Positions 28,212 through 37,316 of a stretch of 64,000 nt of DNA are shown piece by piece (within the stretch, counting starts at the first letter, position 1; every line of letters starts with the position of its first letter). Below the pieces are notes generated by a model. The model was not told the origin of the DNA, did not search any database, and saw only the letters and a program-made list of their open reading frames with translations. The stretch comes from an uncultured Burkholderiaceae bacterium (lineage in GTDB: Bacteria > Pseudomonadota > Gammaproteobacteria > Burkholderiales > Burkholderiaceae_B). The position numbers and the translations under genes are program-made. The stretch is taken from positions 227,912 to 291,911 of the forward strand of contig CAKSZL010000003.1 of NCBI GenBank assembly GCA_934525625.1, given 5' to 3'.

Positions 28212-29483
28212 ATGAGCAATCGAGCACGATGCCACAGTCGGCAGCGAGGCTTTGGCCTTATCAGCGTGATGGTCGCCATCGCCATCACTACCATGCTGGC
28301 GGTATTGGGCTCGGTTGAGCTGGCCCGCCGTGTGAACGATGCGGCGGCCGAGGCGACCGGTCGATACTTGCTGGCTGTCCGAGACGCCCTGGTGGACTTT
28401 CAGATTCATCACGAAGCCTGGCTGCACGGCGTAGACATCACTGCCGCTCCGCCAGGCACCTACCCAGCCGCACCGTCACTGACCTGGGCACCTGGCGCTG
28501 GAGGCGTGCAACTGGCCCATGGCACAGTGGCGCTTCTCAAAGCGGAGAAGATGTTGTCGACGAATCAGCCCGATCACAGTCCACTGGGGGAACGTGCACA
28601 GTTTCTGCTCGTCCGCCAGGGAGTGTGCCCCGGCCCCGGTTGCAGCGTCGAATCTTACGTTTACACCTGCCACCCCATATCCAGCCAGCGCAGCAGCCGG
28701 ACTTTTCCCGCATGCGGGAATCCGACCGGTCAGGCCGCGCAATACGACCCCGGCTTGCTTGGGCAGGTCATGAGTTCGTCCGATGGCTATGGTGGCCACG
28801 ATGCGCTGGTGAACAACCGCTTTGTGGGCTCCTTGGTCAACGCCAACAAGGCCTGGTTCGGCCTATCGACCAATCGGGGGTATGCCGTCGTTGTCGGCAC
28901 GCTTGGGGCAACGCCATTCGGCCAATTCGTGCGTATGGGGGATACACGACACGTTCACCTCCGAGACCGCCTCACCGTCAGCGGTGTCATCCAGACCGAT
29001 GCTGGCCTGGTTCTGAACACCAATGTATCGCCGGGCAGCTCATGTTCGGTACCCAGGATGTTCGCGGCAACATCGGCAAATGAATTGGCCGTGTGTAGCG
29101 GTGGCGTCTGGACGGTTAGCGGTGGCCAGGCGGTACAAGGTGTATTCGATCATCTCGTGAGCGGTGCTTATGTCGCGCCACCTGTATGCCAGGCGCCTGC
29201 TGTGCCATACCGCTACGTATCGCTGTCGGCGACCGACGTGCTTGTCACTGGCGCGGATCTGGACATCCACGGGGACGTGGCCGGAGGCATCAGCGGCACC
29301 GGGACGGTGAATGCTGCCGGCAACGTCTCACTGACCGGGACATTTGACGGAAATTTTCAGTCGGCATCGACCAGCACGGTACGAGTCAACCAGGCCGTCA
29401 CGATCAATGCCGCCAACCGCATCGAGATCAGCCCTGCCGGACCGAACGCCCGAGCCTCGGTTATCCAAGGCTGCGCTCAGTAA
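28212..29483 (+). CDS. pilV: PilV-like minor pilin/tip adhesin
   Basis: A 423-residue prepilin. The leader SNRARCHSRQRG is followed by FGLISVMVAIAITTMLAVLG, a type IV pilin helix. A long, variable, Gly/Ser-rich beta-type C-terminus (GTGTVNAAGNVSLTGTF) and several Cys follow. In R64 the PilV tip decides recipient specificity. No shufflon inversion sites or rci recombinase gene are seen here, so it appears fixed. A perfect GGGAATGC-class palindrome lies in its coding sequence near 28705. Confidence 0.75.
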   Translation: MSNRARCHSRQRGFGLISVMVAIAITTMLAVLGSVELARRVNDAAAEATGRYLLAVRDALVDFQIHHEAWLHGVDITAAPPGTYPAAPSLTWAPGAGGVQLAHGTVALLKAEKMLSTNQPDHSPLGERAQFLLVRQGVCPGPGCSVESYVYTCHPISSQRSSRTFPACGNPTGQAAQYDPGLLGQVMSSSDGYGGHDALVNNRFVGSLVNANKAWFGLSTNRGYAVVVGTLGATPFGQFVRMGDTRHVHLRDRLTVSGVIQTDAGLVLNTNVSPGSSCSVPRMFAATSANELAVCSGGVWTVSGGQAVQGVFDHLVSGAYVAPPVCQAPAVPYRYVSLSATDVLVTGADLDIHGDVAGGISGTGTVNAAGNVSLTGTFDGNFQSASTSTVRVNQAVTINAANRIEISPAGPNARASVIQGCAQ

Positions 29484-29503
29484 CCCTACATCCAGGAATC
29501 CAC

Positions 29504-30091
29504 ATGAAACGAACCCTCGTCAGCATGCTGGCGATGCTCGCCATGTTCGGCCCCACTCGCGCCCAAACGTTGGGCGGAGTAGAGCGCCTGGCATGCGAAG
29601 CGTTGCTCTGTCTCTCATCTGGTACCCGACCATCAGAATGCAGCCCAGCACTCGCCCACTACTTCGGGATACAGAAGCGAATCATGCCGGACACGATCGA
29701 AGCCCGGTTCAGCTTCCTCCGCATGTGCCCCATGGGAATGTGGCCCGGAGAAATGACAGAGCTGGCTGACGCCATCAGCCGTGGGGCCGGCCGCTGCACC
29801 GCCGACGAACTCAATCTGCTCTTGCGATTCCTCAACTCGAATCAGCAGGAGGAAATCAGGTCGACCATGCCGGATTACTGCCGCGTCTACTTTGGCCATG
29901 GCTACACCGATTTGGGCAATCTGAAGCCCAAGTACGTCGGCCAACCGAGGCTAGGAGGCAGATGGGTAGAAGCCGAGGACTACGACGAGGCGGTGGGCCT
30001 TTGGGATCGCTACCTACAGGACTGGTACGACGGCCGTTTGATCAACGGGCCCACCATCTGGTGGTACCCCCTCTACGCGAGAAAGAAATGA
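29504..30091 (+). CDS. trbM: TrbM/KikA-family conjugal transfer protein
   Basis: A 195-residue periplasmic protein with signal peptide (about 1-21). It contains LACEALLCLSSGTRPSECSP followed by ALAHYFGI and LRMCPM, the conserved cysteine pattern of TrbM/KikA proteins. The family is linked with conjugative transfer systems and is often near a VirB1-like enzyme, as here. Its stop overlaps the next start as ATGA. Confidence 0.8.
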   Translation: MKRTLVSMLAMLAMFGPTRAQTLGGVERLACEALLCLSSGTRPSECSPALAHYFGIQKRIMPDTIEARFSFLRMCPMGMWPGEMTELADAISRGAGRCTADELNLLLRFLNSNQQEEIRSTMPDYCRVYFGHGYTDLGNLKPKYVGQPRLGGRWVEAEDYDEAVGLWDRYLQDWYDGRLINGPTIWWYPLYARKK

Positions 30092-30447
30092 CGCAAGAAA
30101 ATCATGAACACGCACAAAACGCGCTCACAGCCGGCTGCTCGGACTACCTGCGCCAGCGTCTGCTCGAAGACGCTCAACGCGACCCCTTTGATGCCGCCGA
30201 GGATGCGATAACGCTTTGCCGCGTTCTCCAGGTGGTCCACGCAATATTCACAAACCCAGCCGGCTTGGAAGACGTACTGGCTCGACGCTTGGCCGAGGAT
30301 CTGACACGCCGCTTATCAATTGATGAGTGTCTGGCCGAAAGCCAGCGTCTACTCGAAGCCTCCGCGAGCCGTGTGGGCCTCGATGTGTCCCACCAGATCG
30401 AGCTGGCAAATCGCGGGCGGGAGGAGGAGGTGCTGCATGGTGCCTGA
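30088..30447 (+). CDS. Hypothetical protein, paralogue of the protein at 19382
   Basis: A 119-residue helical soluble protein. RQRLLEDAQRDP, LCRVLQVVHAIFTNPA, RRLAEDLTRR and LAESQRLLEA match the protein at 19382-19756 in order and spacing. It overlaps trbM by four bases and virB1 by eleven, so it is part of the transfer operon. Function unknown; a conserved fold shared between two ICE modules suggests a binding partner common to both. Confidence 0.6.
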   Translation: MTQENHEHAQNALTAGCSDYLRQRLLEDAQRDPFDAAEDAITLCRVLQVVHAIFTNPAGLEDVLARRLAEDLTRRLSIDECLAESQRLLEASASRVGLDVSHQIELANRGREEEVLHGA

Positions 30448-31033
30448 ACTGCTGCTGATGATGTCCATGTGCGCGCCGCAGGTACACCCCAGCACGATGG
30501 CCGCACTTGTGCACCACGAGTCTGGGGCGAACCCTTATGCCATTGGCATCAATAAAGGCTCACGCCTGGCCAAACAGCCCACGAATCGGGCGGATGCTAT
30601 CCGCATCGTGAAAGATCTCATAGAGGAAGGGATCGATTTCGATGCCGGCCTTGGGCAAATCAACGTGCGCAACTGGGGATGGCTCAAGCTGTCGCCGGAA
30701 ACCGTCTTCGACCCTTGTGCCAACTTGGGCGCGGCTCAAACTGTGCTGACAGACTGCTACCTGCGCGCGGCGGGTAGTCATCAACCTGGCCAGCATGCTT
30801 TACAGGCTGCACTGAGTTGCTACAACACCGGAAACTTCCGGGCGGGCATGAAGAACGGCTATGTCGGGCGGGTATACGCCTCGGCTGGCCGCGTCGTACC
30901 GCAAATCGGCAACACCCCCGCCAAAGCATCACCGCCTGAAAAATCGAAGCCGAAGAAAGAGGGCGGCTTGCAGAATCCCACCCCAGACGGCTTCGACACC
31001 CCTTCCTCTGACGGCTTCACCCCGTCTGAATAG
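30437..31033 (+). CDS. virB1: VirB1-like lytic transglycosylase
   Basis: A 198-residue SLT-family muramidase. The catalytic Glu is in MAALVHHESGANPYAIGIN, with FDAGLGQINVRNWGW and LSCYNTGNF completing the fold. A Pro/Lys-rich tail follows. It opens peptidoglycan for the secretion channel and may also serve the thin pilus, where R64 uses PilT. The ATG at 30437 follows gaggaggagg; the start is close to the catalytic domain, so a signal peptide is short or absent. Confidence 0.85.
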   Translation: MVPELLLMMSMCAPQVHPSTMAALVHHESGANPYAIGINKGSRLAKQPTNRADAIRIVKDLIEEGIDFDAGLGQINVRNWGWLKLSPETVFDPCANLGAAQTVLTDCYLRAAGSHQPGQHALQAALSCYNTGNFRAGMKNGYVGRVYASAGRVVPQIGNTPAKASPPEKSKPKKEGGLQNPTPDGFDTPSSDGFTPSE

Positions 31034-31122
31034 CTTAGAGACAGCTAACCCCTTTTTTACCAAAGCCCTAGTGGCCTATCAACGGCCTGGGCCCCCTATT
31101 GCCCAAAACTTTGGAGTTACTT

Positions 31123-31428
31123 ATGAATCCCATGTTGTCCCTTCTCACTCATCGACGGCTTCCCCGCTGGGCGGTGATGATCCTCATGGCCTGCGCTTCC
31201 GGCCTAGTGCAAGCTCAGACCACCGGAGGCCTGACCAAAACCAGGACTGCTCTGACCACGTTCCGCGACCAGCTCTACCTCATCGTTCCAATCCTCGCGG
31301 TGATAGCCGGGATCGTCCTCGGCGTCATGTACGCCTCCGACATGATCAGAAAGGACACGATGTGGAACTGGGGGATCGGTGTCGTAATAGTGGGCTCCGT
31401 CGCCGAAGTCGTGGCTCTGATTATTTAA
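31123..31428 (+). CDS. virB2: VirB2-like conjugative pilin
   Basis: A 101-residue protein with an N-terminal signal (residues about 1-30, ending CASGLVQAQ) and two hydrophobic helices (LYLIVPILAVIAGIVLGVMY and WGIGVVIVGSVAEVVALII) separated by a short polar loop. That is the VirB2/TrbC pilin layout. It heads the virB2-virB11 row, with a tggag site seven bases before the ATG. Confidence 0.85.
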   Translation: MNPMLSLLTHRRLPRWAVMILMACASGLVQAQTTGGLTKTRTALTTFRDQLYLIVPILAVIAGIVLGVMYASDMIRKDTMWNWGIGVVIVGSVAEVVALII

Positions 31429-31431
31429 GCG

Positions 31432-31800
31432 ATGGAACAGCAAGATCCCCATACGGACCCGGAAGTCCGAACAACACCCCGCTGGACACATCCCGTCTTT
31501 CGCGGAGCCAGCCGCACCCCAATGTTGTTCGGCCTGCCGACCACTGTCTTCTATATCACCTTTCTCTCGGTTGCTTTCTCGGCCATGTTGTTCGGTCTCG
31601 CCTTCTGGCTGGCAGGCCTAGTGGTCTATCCCGTGCTGCTCGGGATCACGCGACATGACGAGAATGCCTTTCGGATCATGGAGCTGGCTATCAAAACGCG
31701 GTTTCTAAATAGAAACAAGAAATTCTGGGCGGGCTCCAGCTACGCCCCATCTTCATACAGCAAGCGCAGACCGTGGCTACGCGGCACGCACGCAAGGTAA
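31432..31800 (+). CDS. virB3: VirB3-like protein
   Basis: A 122-residue protein with FRGASRTPMLFGLPTTVFY and two adjacent membrane segments (about residues 38-75), typical of VirB3, which anchors the VirB4 ATPase at the inner membrane. It begins three bases after the virB2 stop. Confidence 0.85.
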   Translation: MEQQDPHTDPEVRTTPRWTHPVFRGASRTPMLFGLPTTVFYITFLSVAFSAMLFGLAFWLAGLVVYPVLLGITRHDENAFRIMELAIKTRFLNRNKKFWAGSSYAPSSYSKRRPWLRGTHAR

Positions 31801-31807
31801 ATATTCG

Positions 31808-34210
31808 ATGAAATCGGTTCGCCATCTAGTAGAAAGCAACGTATCGGAATACGTCCCGTACACCTACGCCGTTACCCCCGAGATCGTGTCGACCAAACGG
31901 CTGGAGTACGTCACAGTTATCAAACTGGACGGCCGTTCAGCGATCGGCAGCAATCCGCAGGAGAAATTCGAGTGGGTCGAAGCGCTGAACAACACGCTAA
32001 AAGGCCTCAATGCTGGTGATATAGCCTTCTACAGCCACCTGATCAGAAAGAAGGTGCAGACTGTCTCTGGCGGACAGTTCGCACCAGGCTTTGCTCGGGA
32101 CTTCGACGCAGCCTATACGGCGACATTCGCACGAGACAGTCTCATGATCAACGAGCTCTATCTAAGCGTATTGGTACGCCAGGCAAAAGACCCAGTGCTT
32201 AACAGCCTGGCAAGATTCGAGAAGATGACCGCTGCGGAACGTACGGCCTGGCAGGCAGAAGCGATCATGCGCCTGAACGAAACCGTACGCATCCTGTGCG
32301 ATGCGTTGAAACGGTACGGCCCAACAGTGTTGTCGATTCCTGAACGCGATGGCTACGCATTTTGCGAACCGATGGAGTTCGTAAGCGAGCTGCTGAACGG
32401 CCGCAAGACACCGGTACCTGTCACGCGTGAATACTTATGCGATACCTTGCCATTGGCCAGGCCGGTTTTCGCGCGATGGGGGGAACTGGCGGAACTGCGG
32501 CTCCCTGATGAGAAACGCTTTTTCGGCATTCTGGAATTCAGGGATTTTCCCGATGAGCTTAAACCTGGACATCTCGATGACCTACTGCAATCCCACCACG
32601 AGTTTGTTCTCACGCAGTCCTGGTCGGGCTACACACGCGCCGACGCCATCTCCGCGTTAAAGCGCCATCGCAAGCTGATGGTGGACTCCAAAGACGAGTC
32701 GAAAAGCCAGATATCCTCGTTGAGTCGAGCGCTAGACGAACTATCCGCCGGAAAGTGGGGGTTCGGCGAACACCACGGCACGATGCTGATATGGGGAAGC
32801 GGTCCCGATGACGTCAGAAAGCGGCTTAGCCAATCCATAGGCGAGCTTGCAGCGGTCGGCATAATCGCAAGGCCAGCGGACAAATCACTGGAGGCAGCAT
32901 TCTGGGCCCAACTGCCCGGTAACTGGCAGTGGCGTCCGAGGCCCATGGGAATGACGTCCTTCAACTTTCTGGATCTATCGTCGTTCCACAACATACCCTC
33001 TGGCAAACCCAGCGGCAACCCATGGGGGCCAGCGGTCACGCTACTCAAAACGGAGGCCGGGAGCCCCTACTGGTTTAACTTCCACGCGACAGAGGATGAT
33101 GAAGACGCCACAGGGGCCCGACGGCTGGGAAACACCATGGTGATAGGCAAGTCTGGAACGGGTAAGACGGTGTTCCTCAGCCATTTGCTGACCCAAGCCC
33201 AGCGATTTGAGCCCGCGGTGATTGTCATGGATAAAGATCAAGGGATGCATGTCACGATTCTTGCGCTTGGCGGCCGATATTTCACCTTGAGGCTTGGACA
33301 TGCTACTGGCTGGGCTCCGTGCCAGCTATCCGCTACTGAAAGCAATATGGCTTTCTTGCGTCGGTTTATCGCGCACCTGGCATCTTGCCGAGGCGAACCA
33401 CTTAGCACGCGCGAACACGGTGAACTTGCCTTGGCCATAAACCAGATGACCTCCTTGATTGAGCCCAAGGATCGGAGCCTAACGACACTTGTCTCGCTCT
33501 TACCTAATCCGCGCAGCACATCCTCGCACCTCTCGATCCATGAGCGTCTGCTGCCCTGGTGCCAGGGCGGAGAATACGGCTGGTTATTCGACGGCGATCA
33601 AGACAGCCTCAACTTGACCTCGCATCGAATCTACGGCTTCGACATGACCGAGCTGCTGCTTGACCCGCTCGTCCGCAGTAGCGCCAGCATGTACCTGCAA
33701 CATCGCTGGGATGAAATGGCGGACGGCCAACGTGTCATACAGATCACAGACGAAATTCAGCACGTTTTGAGGGATCAGTTCTTCCAAGAGCGGCTCCAGG
33801 ACCAAGCCAGAACCGTGCGGAAAAAAAATATGCTAATGGCAAATGCTACCCAGGAGCCAGCAGCAATTACAGAGAACCCCATAGGTCGTTCCCTGGTTCA
33901 ACAGGCGGCTACGGCTATCTACCTGCCGAATCCGGAGGCCACCCCGAGGGACTATATCGATGGGTTCAAGCTGACCCAAGCCGAATTCGAGCTCGTAAAG
34001 GGCCTTGGCGAGTTCAGTCATAAGTTCGTCATCAAGCAGGGTGGACGCTGTTCCGTCGCCCAACTCGACCTTTCCGGCTGCCCCGAGGCGCTAGCTGTTT
34101 TCAGTGGCAATGCCAAGCGTGGCGCACTTGCCGAAGAGCTGATCCGCATCCATGGCGACAAGCCCGAGGATTGGCTGCCGCACTATCTCGCGGCACTCAA
34201 AGCCGAGTAA
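31808..34210 (+). CDS. virB4: VirB4-like ATPase
   Basis: An 800-residue ATPase of the VirB4/TrbE family. The N-terminal CagE/VirB4 region (residues about 20-400) has VTVIKLDGRSAIG-type sequences. Walker A is VIGKSGTGKTVFLSH at about residue 450, and Walker B-like QITDEIQHVL and the C-terminal ANATQEPAAITEN segment follow. It energises pilus assembly and substrate transfer. Length is usual. Confidence 0.92.
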   Translation: MKSVRHLVESNVSEYVPYTYAVTPEIVSTKRLEYVTVIKLDGRSAIGSNPQEKFEWVEALNNTLKGLNAGDIAFYSHLIRKKVQTVSGGQFAPGFARDFDAAYTATFARDSLMINELYLSVLVRQAKDPVLNSLARFEKMTAAERTAWQAEAIMRLNETVRILCDALKRYGPTVLSIPERDGYAFCEPMEFVSELLNGRKTPVPVTREYLCDTLPLARPVFARWGELAELRLPDEKRFFGILEFRDFPDELKPGHLDDLLQSHHEFVLTQSWSGYTRADAISALKRHRKLMVDSKDESKSQISSLSRALDELSAGKWGFGEHHGTMLIWGSGPDDVRKRLSQSIGELAAVGIIARPADKSLEAAFWAQLPGNWQWRPRPMGMTSFNFLDLSSFHNIPSGKPSGNPWGPAVTLLKTEAGSPYWFNFHATEDDEDATGARRLGNTMVIGKSGTGKTVFLSHLLTQAQRFEPAVIVMDKDQGMHVTILALGGRYFTLRLGHATGWAPCQLSATESNMAFLRRFIAHLASCRGEPLSTREHGELALAINQMTSLIEPKDRSLTTLVSLLPNPRSTSSHLSIHERLLPWCQGGEYGWLFDGDQDSLNLTSHRIYGFDMTELLLDPLVRSSASMYLQHRWDEMADGQRVIQITDEIQHVLRDQFFQERLQDQARTVRKKNMLMANATQEPAAITENPIGRSLVQQAATAIYLPNPEATPRDYIDGFKLTQAEFELVKGLGEFSHKFVIKQGGRCSVAQLDLSGCPEALAVFSGNAKRGALAEELIRIHGDKPEDWLPHYLAALKAE

Positions 34211-34239
34211 CACGTTAACTATTCCTATGAGGAGCCCCC

Positions 34240-34917
34240 ATGAAACTGTCCGGTTACATGGGCGCGGCTTGCTGCGCCCTTGTCTTGTTCACCGCTGCCC
34301 GTCCCAGTGCCGCAAGCGGTATCCCCACGTTCGATGCCGCGGCCATAGCGCAATCGGTACAGCAAATAGCCGTGCTCAAAGACCAATTGGATTCCGCCAG
34401 GCGTCAGCTCGAATCTTTGACGGGAACGCGCAACCTTGGCGAGCTGTTGAACAACCCCAGCATTCGCGCCAGGTTGCCCAACGACGTGAACCAGGTGCTT
34501 ACCGATCTGCAAGGGGTCAGCAGCGCGCTGGCTAGTTCGGTCAACAGCATCGTCGGCACCACCAACGCACCAGTGACCAATCTTGCAACTGAACGACGTG
34601 CGTTGCAAGAGCGCTACCAACGACTGAACGCGACAGCGAAGGCACTTGGCGAACAGTCTTACAAGATGATCACTGAGCGAACCAGAGAAATCGACGGGCT
34701 GCAGGCCCAAATCAATCTAGCCACTGATGCGAAAGCCATCGCGGATTTGCAAGCACGGCTATCGGTTGCACAGACCAACTTACTTGCAGACAAGCAGCGC
34801 GCCGAACTGGCGCTACAGCAGGTCGAGTCCGAAAAGGCGCTGCTGCAAGACCGTGCGGCAGTTATCTATCAAAGCTGGTTCGACCCTAGCCTGACACGAG
34901 GCGAAACCGGGCCTTAA
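34240..34917 (+). CDS. virB5: VirB5-like minor pilus protein
   Basis: A 225-residue exported protein with signal peptide (about 1-26, SAASG) and long amphipathic helices (VQQIAVLKDQLDSARRQLES and LQAQINLATDAKAIADLQAR), the three-helix bundle pattern of VirB5/TraC tip proteins. Its position between virB4 and virB6 supports this. Confidence 0.82.
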   Translation: MKLSGYMGAACCALVLFTAARPSAASGIPTFDAAAIAQSVQQIAVLKDQLDSARRQLESLTGTRNLGELLNNPSIRARLPNDVNQVLTDLQGVSSALASSVNSIVGTTNAPVTNLATERRALQERYQRLNATAKALGEQSYKMITERTREIDGLQAQINLATDAKAIADLQARLSVAQTNLLADKQRAELALQQVESEKALLQDRAAVIYQSWFDPSLTRGETGP

Positions 34918-34938
34918 CGTATATGAGGAAGTCATAAC

Positions 34939-35871
34939 ATGCCTACCGATCAGCCGGAATACGGCTATATCATCACCTGGCTGTTCAACACCCTGAACGA
35001 TCTGTTGGTAGGCACCCTGGCCGCCAACGTTACCAAGATCACAGCAATGATCACGCCTTTTGTCGCGGTGGGCGTAACCATCAGCCTGATCTGGTACTCC
35101 ATGGCGATCATGAGAGGTTCAATAGATATGCCACTGCTCGACATGATGGGCAGAATTCTTCGAATCTCGCTCGTGACATCCATTGCATTGGCTGGTGGAC
35201 TGTACCAAACCGAAATTTCCCAGACCTTGGTGGAGCTGCCGGATTCTCTGGTTCAGACGCTATTCAACACCAATATCAAGTCCTTGCCCGCGCAGGCCGA
35301 TACGGTTCTGAATACGACGACGAAAATCGCCGACGAGCTAACTACAACGAAGGGCTGGTTTCCAAAGATTCTTCCCGACAAGCAAGAAATCGTGATGGCG
35401 ATGGCCGCTGGCGCGTTCTCCGTGGGCGCCGCCCTTTTCACCGGAATTATCAGCGTCGCGTTGCTAGTGGTGAAAGTGGCGATGGTGCTGTTGGCCTCGG
35501 TAGGGCCAATTTTCATCCTAGCGCTGCTGTTCGAGCCGACCAAGGATCTGTTTGCGCGCTGGCTCAGCCAGGTATTCAATTTTCTCATCCTGACAATACT
35601 GGTCGCTCTATTGTTCCAATCTCTGGTGGCGATGCAACAACTCAGTTTGAATGCAGCAACAGAGTGGGTCCAGAACGGCGACGTTCCAGTCTTCCAGGTG
35701 CTTGGCAGCTTCATGTTCTTCACGCTCGCAGCGGTCGTCATCTTCATGTATCTACCAACCTTAGCCAGCGCCCTGACTGGCGGGTTCAGTATCCAGTTCT
35801 CCGGTCCCGTTAACGCCGGCACTGCCTCGGTTCGTACCGCGCATCGGTTCATCACTCGCGCTATGCGTTAG
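34939..35871 (+). CDS. virB6: VirB6-like inner-membrane channel protein
   Basis: A 310-residue polytopic protein with about six transmembrane segments (for example MITPFVAVGVTISLIWYSMA, AAALFTGIISVALLVVKVAM and LFARWLSQVFNFLILTILVA). The conserved central region VGPIFILALLFEPTKDLF is typical of TrbL/VirB6. Confidence 0.88.
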   Translation: MPTDQPEYGYIITWLFNTLNDLLVGTLAANVTKITAMITPFVAVGVTISLIWYSMAIMRGSIDMPLLDMMGRILRISLVTSIALAGGLYQTEISQTLVELPDSLVQTLFNTNIKSLPAQADTVLNTTTKIADELTTTKGWFPKILPDKQEIVMAMAAGAFSVGAALFTGIISVALLVVKVAMVLLASVGPIFILALLFEPTKDLFARWLSQVFNFLILTILVALLFQSLVAMQQLSLNAATEWVQNGDVPVFQVLGSFMFFTLAAVVIFMYLPTLASALTGGFSIQFSGPVNAGTASVRTAHRFITRAMR

Positions 35872-35913
35872 CCGGCGCCTCAGCAACTCAATCTCTACAA
35901 GACGTTCGTTCCT

Positions 35914-36057
35914 ATGAAAATCTATCTTGCCCAAGCCGCCTTCGCGCTGCTGCTGACTGGCTGCGCGTTTCACCCGCCCCAGGCGCCTATGCCATCGGAG
36001 TCGCCGCAGTTTCCTGTCAATGAAACCATGCCAGCGGCCATTCGGAGTCAGTCATGA
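35914..36057 (+). CDS. virB7: VirB7-like small lipoprotein
   Basis: A 47-residue protein, MKIYLAQAAFALLLTGCAFH with lipobox LTGC at residues 14-17, then a Pro-rich tail. Size, lipobox and place between virB6 and virB8 identify VirB7, which stabilises VirB9 at the outer membrane. The stop overlaps the virB8 ATG as ATGA. Confidence 0.8.
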   Translation: MKIYLAQAAFALLLTGCAFHPPQAPMPSESPQFPVNETMPAAIRSQS

Positions 36058-36746
36058 GTTCGCGCCAACTGAAAGCCGAAGACGTTCTGATGGAGCTAGA
36101 GAAAACAAAAGGCTTAGAGCGCGACTACTTGAAAGAGGTGTTGGCCTCGCGGCAAAAGGCCTGGCGGATCAGCTTTGCATCCCTCGGGCTGGCCGCGCTA
36201 TCGCTGGCGGCGGTTGTCGGCCTTACTCCCCTAAAAGAACCGCCAGAGATGTACGTAGTGCGTGTGAACGATGCCACCGGCGAGGTCGAGCATGTATCCC
36301 GGCTCGGCGACGCACAGGATGAGTACAGCGAACGCACAGCCAAGAGAAATCTGAATGAGTACATCCTGAACTGCGAAGGGTACCACTGGTACACCATCCA
36401 AGATCAGCACGACAGGTGCCTGCTGCTATCCAGCCCGGAGGTCCAGCGCAAGTACAGCCTGAAATACGAGGGGCAGAATGCCATCCACGAAACCCTGGGC
36501 AGTGAAGCCAGCATCGACGTCGACGTGCACTCAATTACCTTGGGTATGAATAAAACCGCAGTCGTGCGCTTTAGCACAACTCAAACAGATGCGTATGGAA
36601 GGCCTTCTGCTCCGCAGCAGCACAAGATAGCGACGATTAGCTATCGATACATCAATGCCGCGGTTTCAGAGAAGGTGGCCCGAGTAAACGACTTGGGCTT
36701 CCAGGTCACAAGCTACCAGGTCGATGCTGACCTATCGAGACAATAG
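36054..36746 (+). CDS. virB8: VirB8-like assembly factor
   Basis: A 230-residue bitopic protein: cytoplasmic 45 residues, a transmembrane helix (ISFASLGLAALSLAAVVGLT), then an NTF2-like periplasmic domain with YVVRVNDATGEVEHVSRLGD, EYILNCEGYHWYTIQ and KIATISYRYINAAVSEK. It nucleates secretion-system assembly. Confidence 0.9.
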   Translation: MSSRQLKAEDVLMELEKTKGLERDYLKEVLASRQKAWRISFASLGLAALSLAAVVGLTPLKEPPEMYVVRVNDATGEVEHVSRLGDAQDEYSERTAKRNLNEYILNCEGYHWYTIQDQHDRCLLLSSPEVQRKYSLKYEGQNAIHETLGSEASIDVDVHSITLGMNKTAVVRFSTTQTDAYGRPSAPQQHKIATISYRYINAAVSEKVARVNDLGFQVTSYQVDADLSRQ

Positions 36747-37316
36747 ATGAACAGAGATGAAATCAACAAGCTCGCTCGAAAATTGGAGCGGGCAAAAGAT
36801 GTTAGCGACCTGTACGAGCGTCGCTCCGGCCCATGCATTGCAGACGATCTGGCCCGCCTGGCCAGATCTGATCTGTATGGGGCCTACAGGCTTTGGGACC
36901 AGTTTGCAACGCCAGAGCTCAAGGCTCAGCCTGGCGCCACGCCGACGATTCTGTACGTCGCGCGCATCACAGAGCAGCACTTTGAAGGGCGCTCACGGGT
37001 GGAACGCAACGACGTCGTACTGCATCACGAGCGTGACTGCGTTGTGGGGCGTCCGATGGATCAGGAAACGTACCGGGGCAACATCGTCGGCGAAACCCCC
37101 GACTACCTGGTGCAGAAAGAGGAACGCGGCGACTTCATTCTGCACAGCAAAGCGAACCTGACATACAGCGAGGCTGCGGGGAGCAACGTATCGATTCGAT
37201 ACCCGTTCTCGGCCATCGGCGGTGTAGGCCTTGTCAGCGCGAACACACCTTCCTACACGCTCAATGCTGGACCCGAGCATGAGCGACAGATATCCAGTCA
37301 ACCGGAGTTCAGTTGA
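36747..37316 (+). CDS. KfrB-like domain protein inserted between virB8 and virB9
   Basis: A 189-residue soluble protein with no signal peptide. The N-terminal 60 residues are helical (INKLARKLERAKDVSDLYE). The C-terminal half has TYRGNIVGETPDYLVQKEER and GDFILHSKANLTYSE, which resembles the KfrB-type domain seen in plasmid proteins. It begins directly after the virB8 stop and overlaps virB9 (TGATG), so it is made with the secretion system. It is not a standard VirB component. Confidence 0.55.
   Translation: MNRDEINKLARKLERAKDVSDLYERRSGPCIADDLARLARSDLYGAYRLWDQFATPELKAQPGATPTILYVARITEQHFEGRSRVERNDVVLHHERDCVVGRPMDQETYRGNIVGETPDYLVQKEERGDFILHSKANLTYSEAAGSNVSIRYPFSAIGGVGLVSANTPSYTLNAGPEHERQISSQPEFS

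Noticed and set aside
28212..29483. Possible shufflon at the 3' end of pilV.
   Set aside because: No inverted repeat segments, alternative C-termini or rci recombinase gene are present after pilV.
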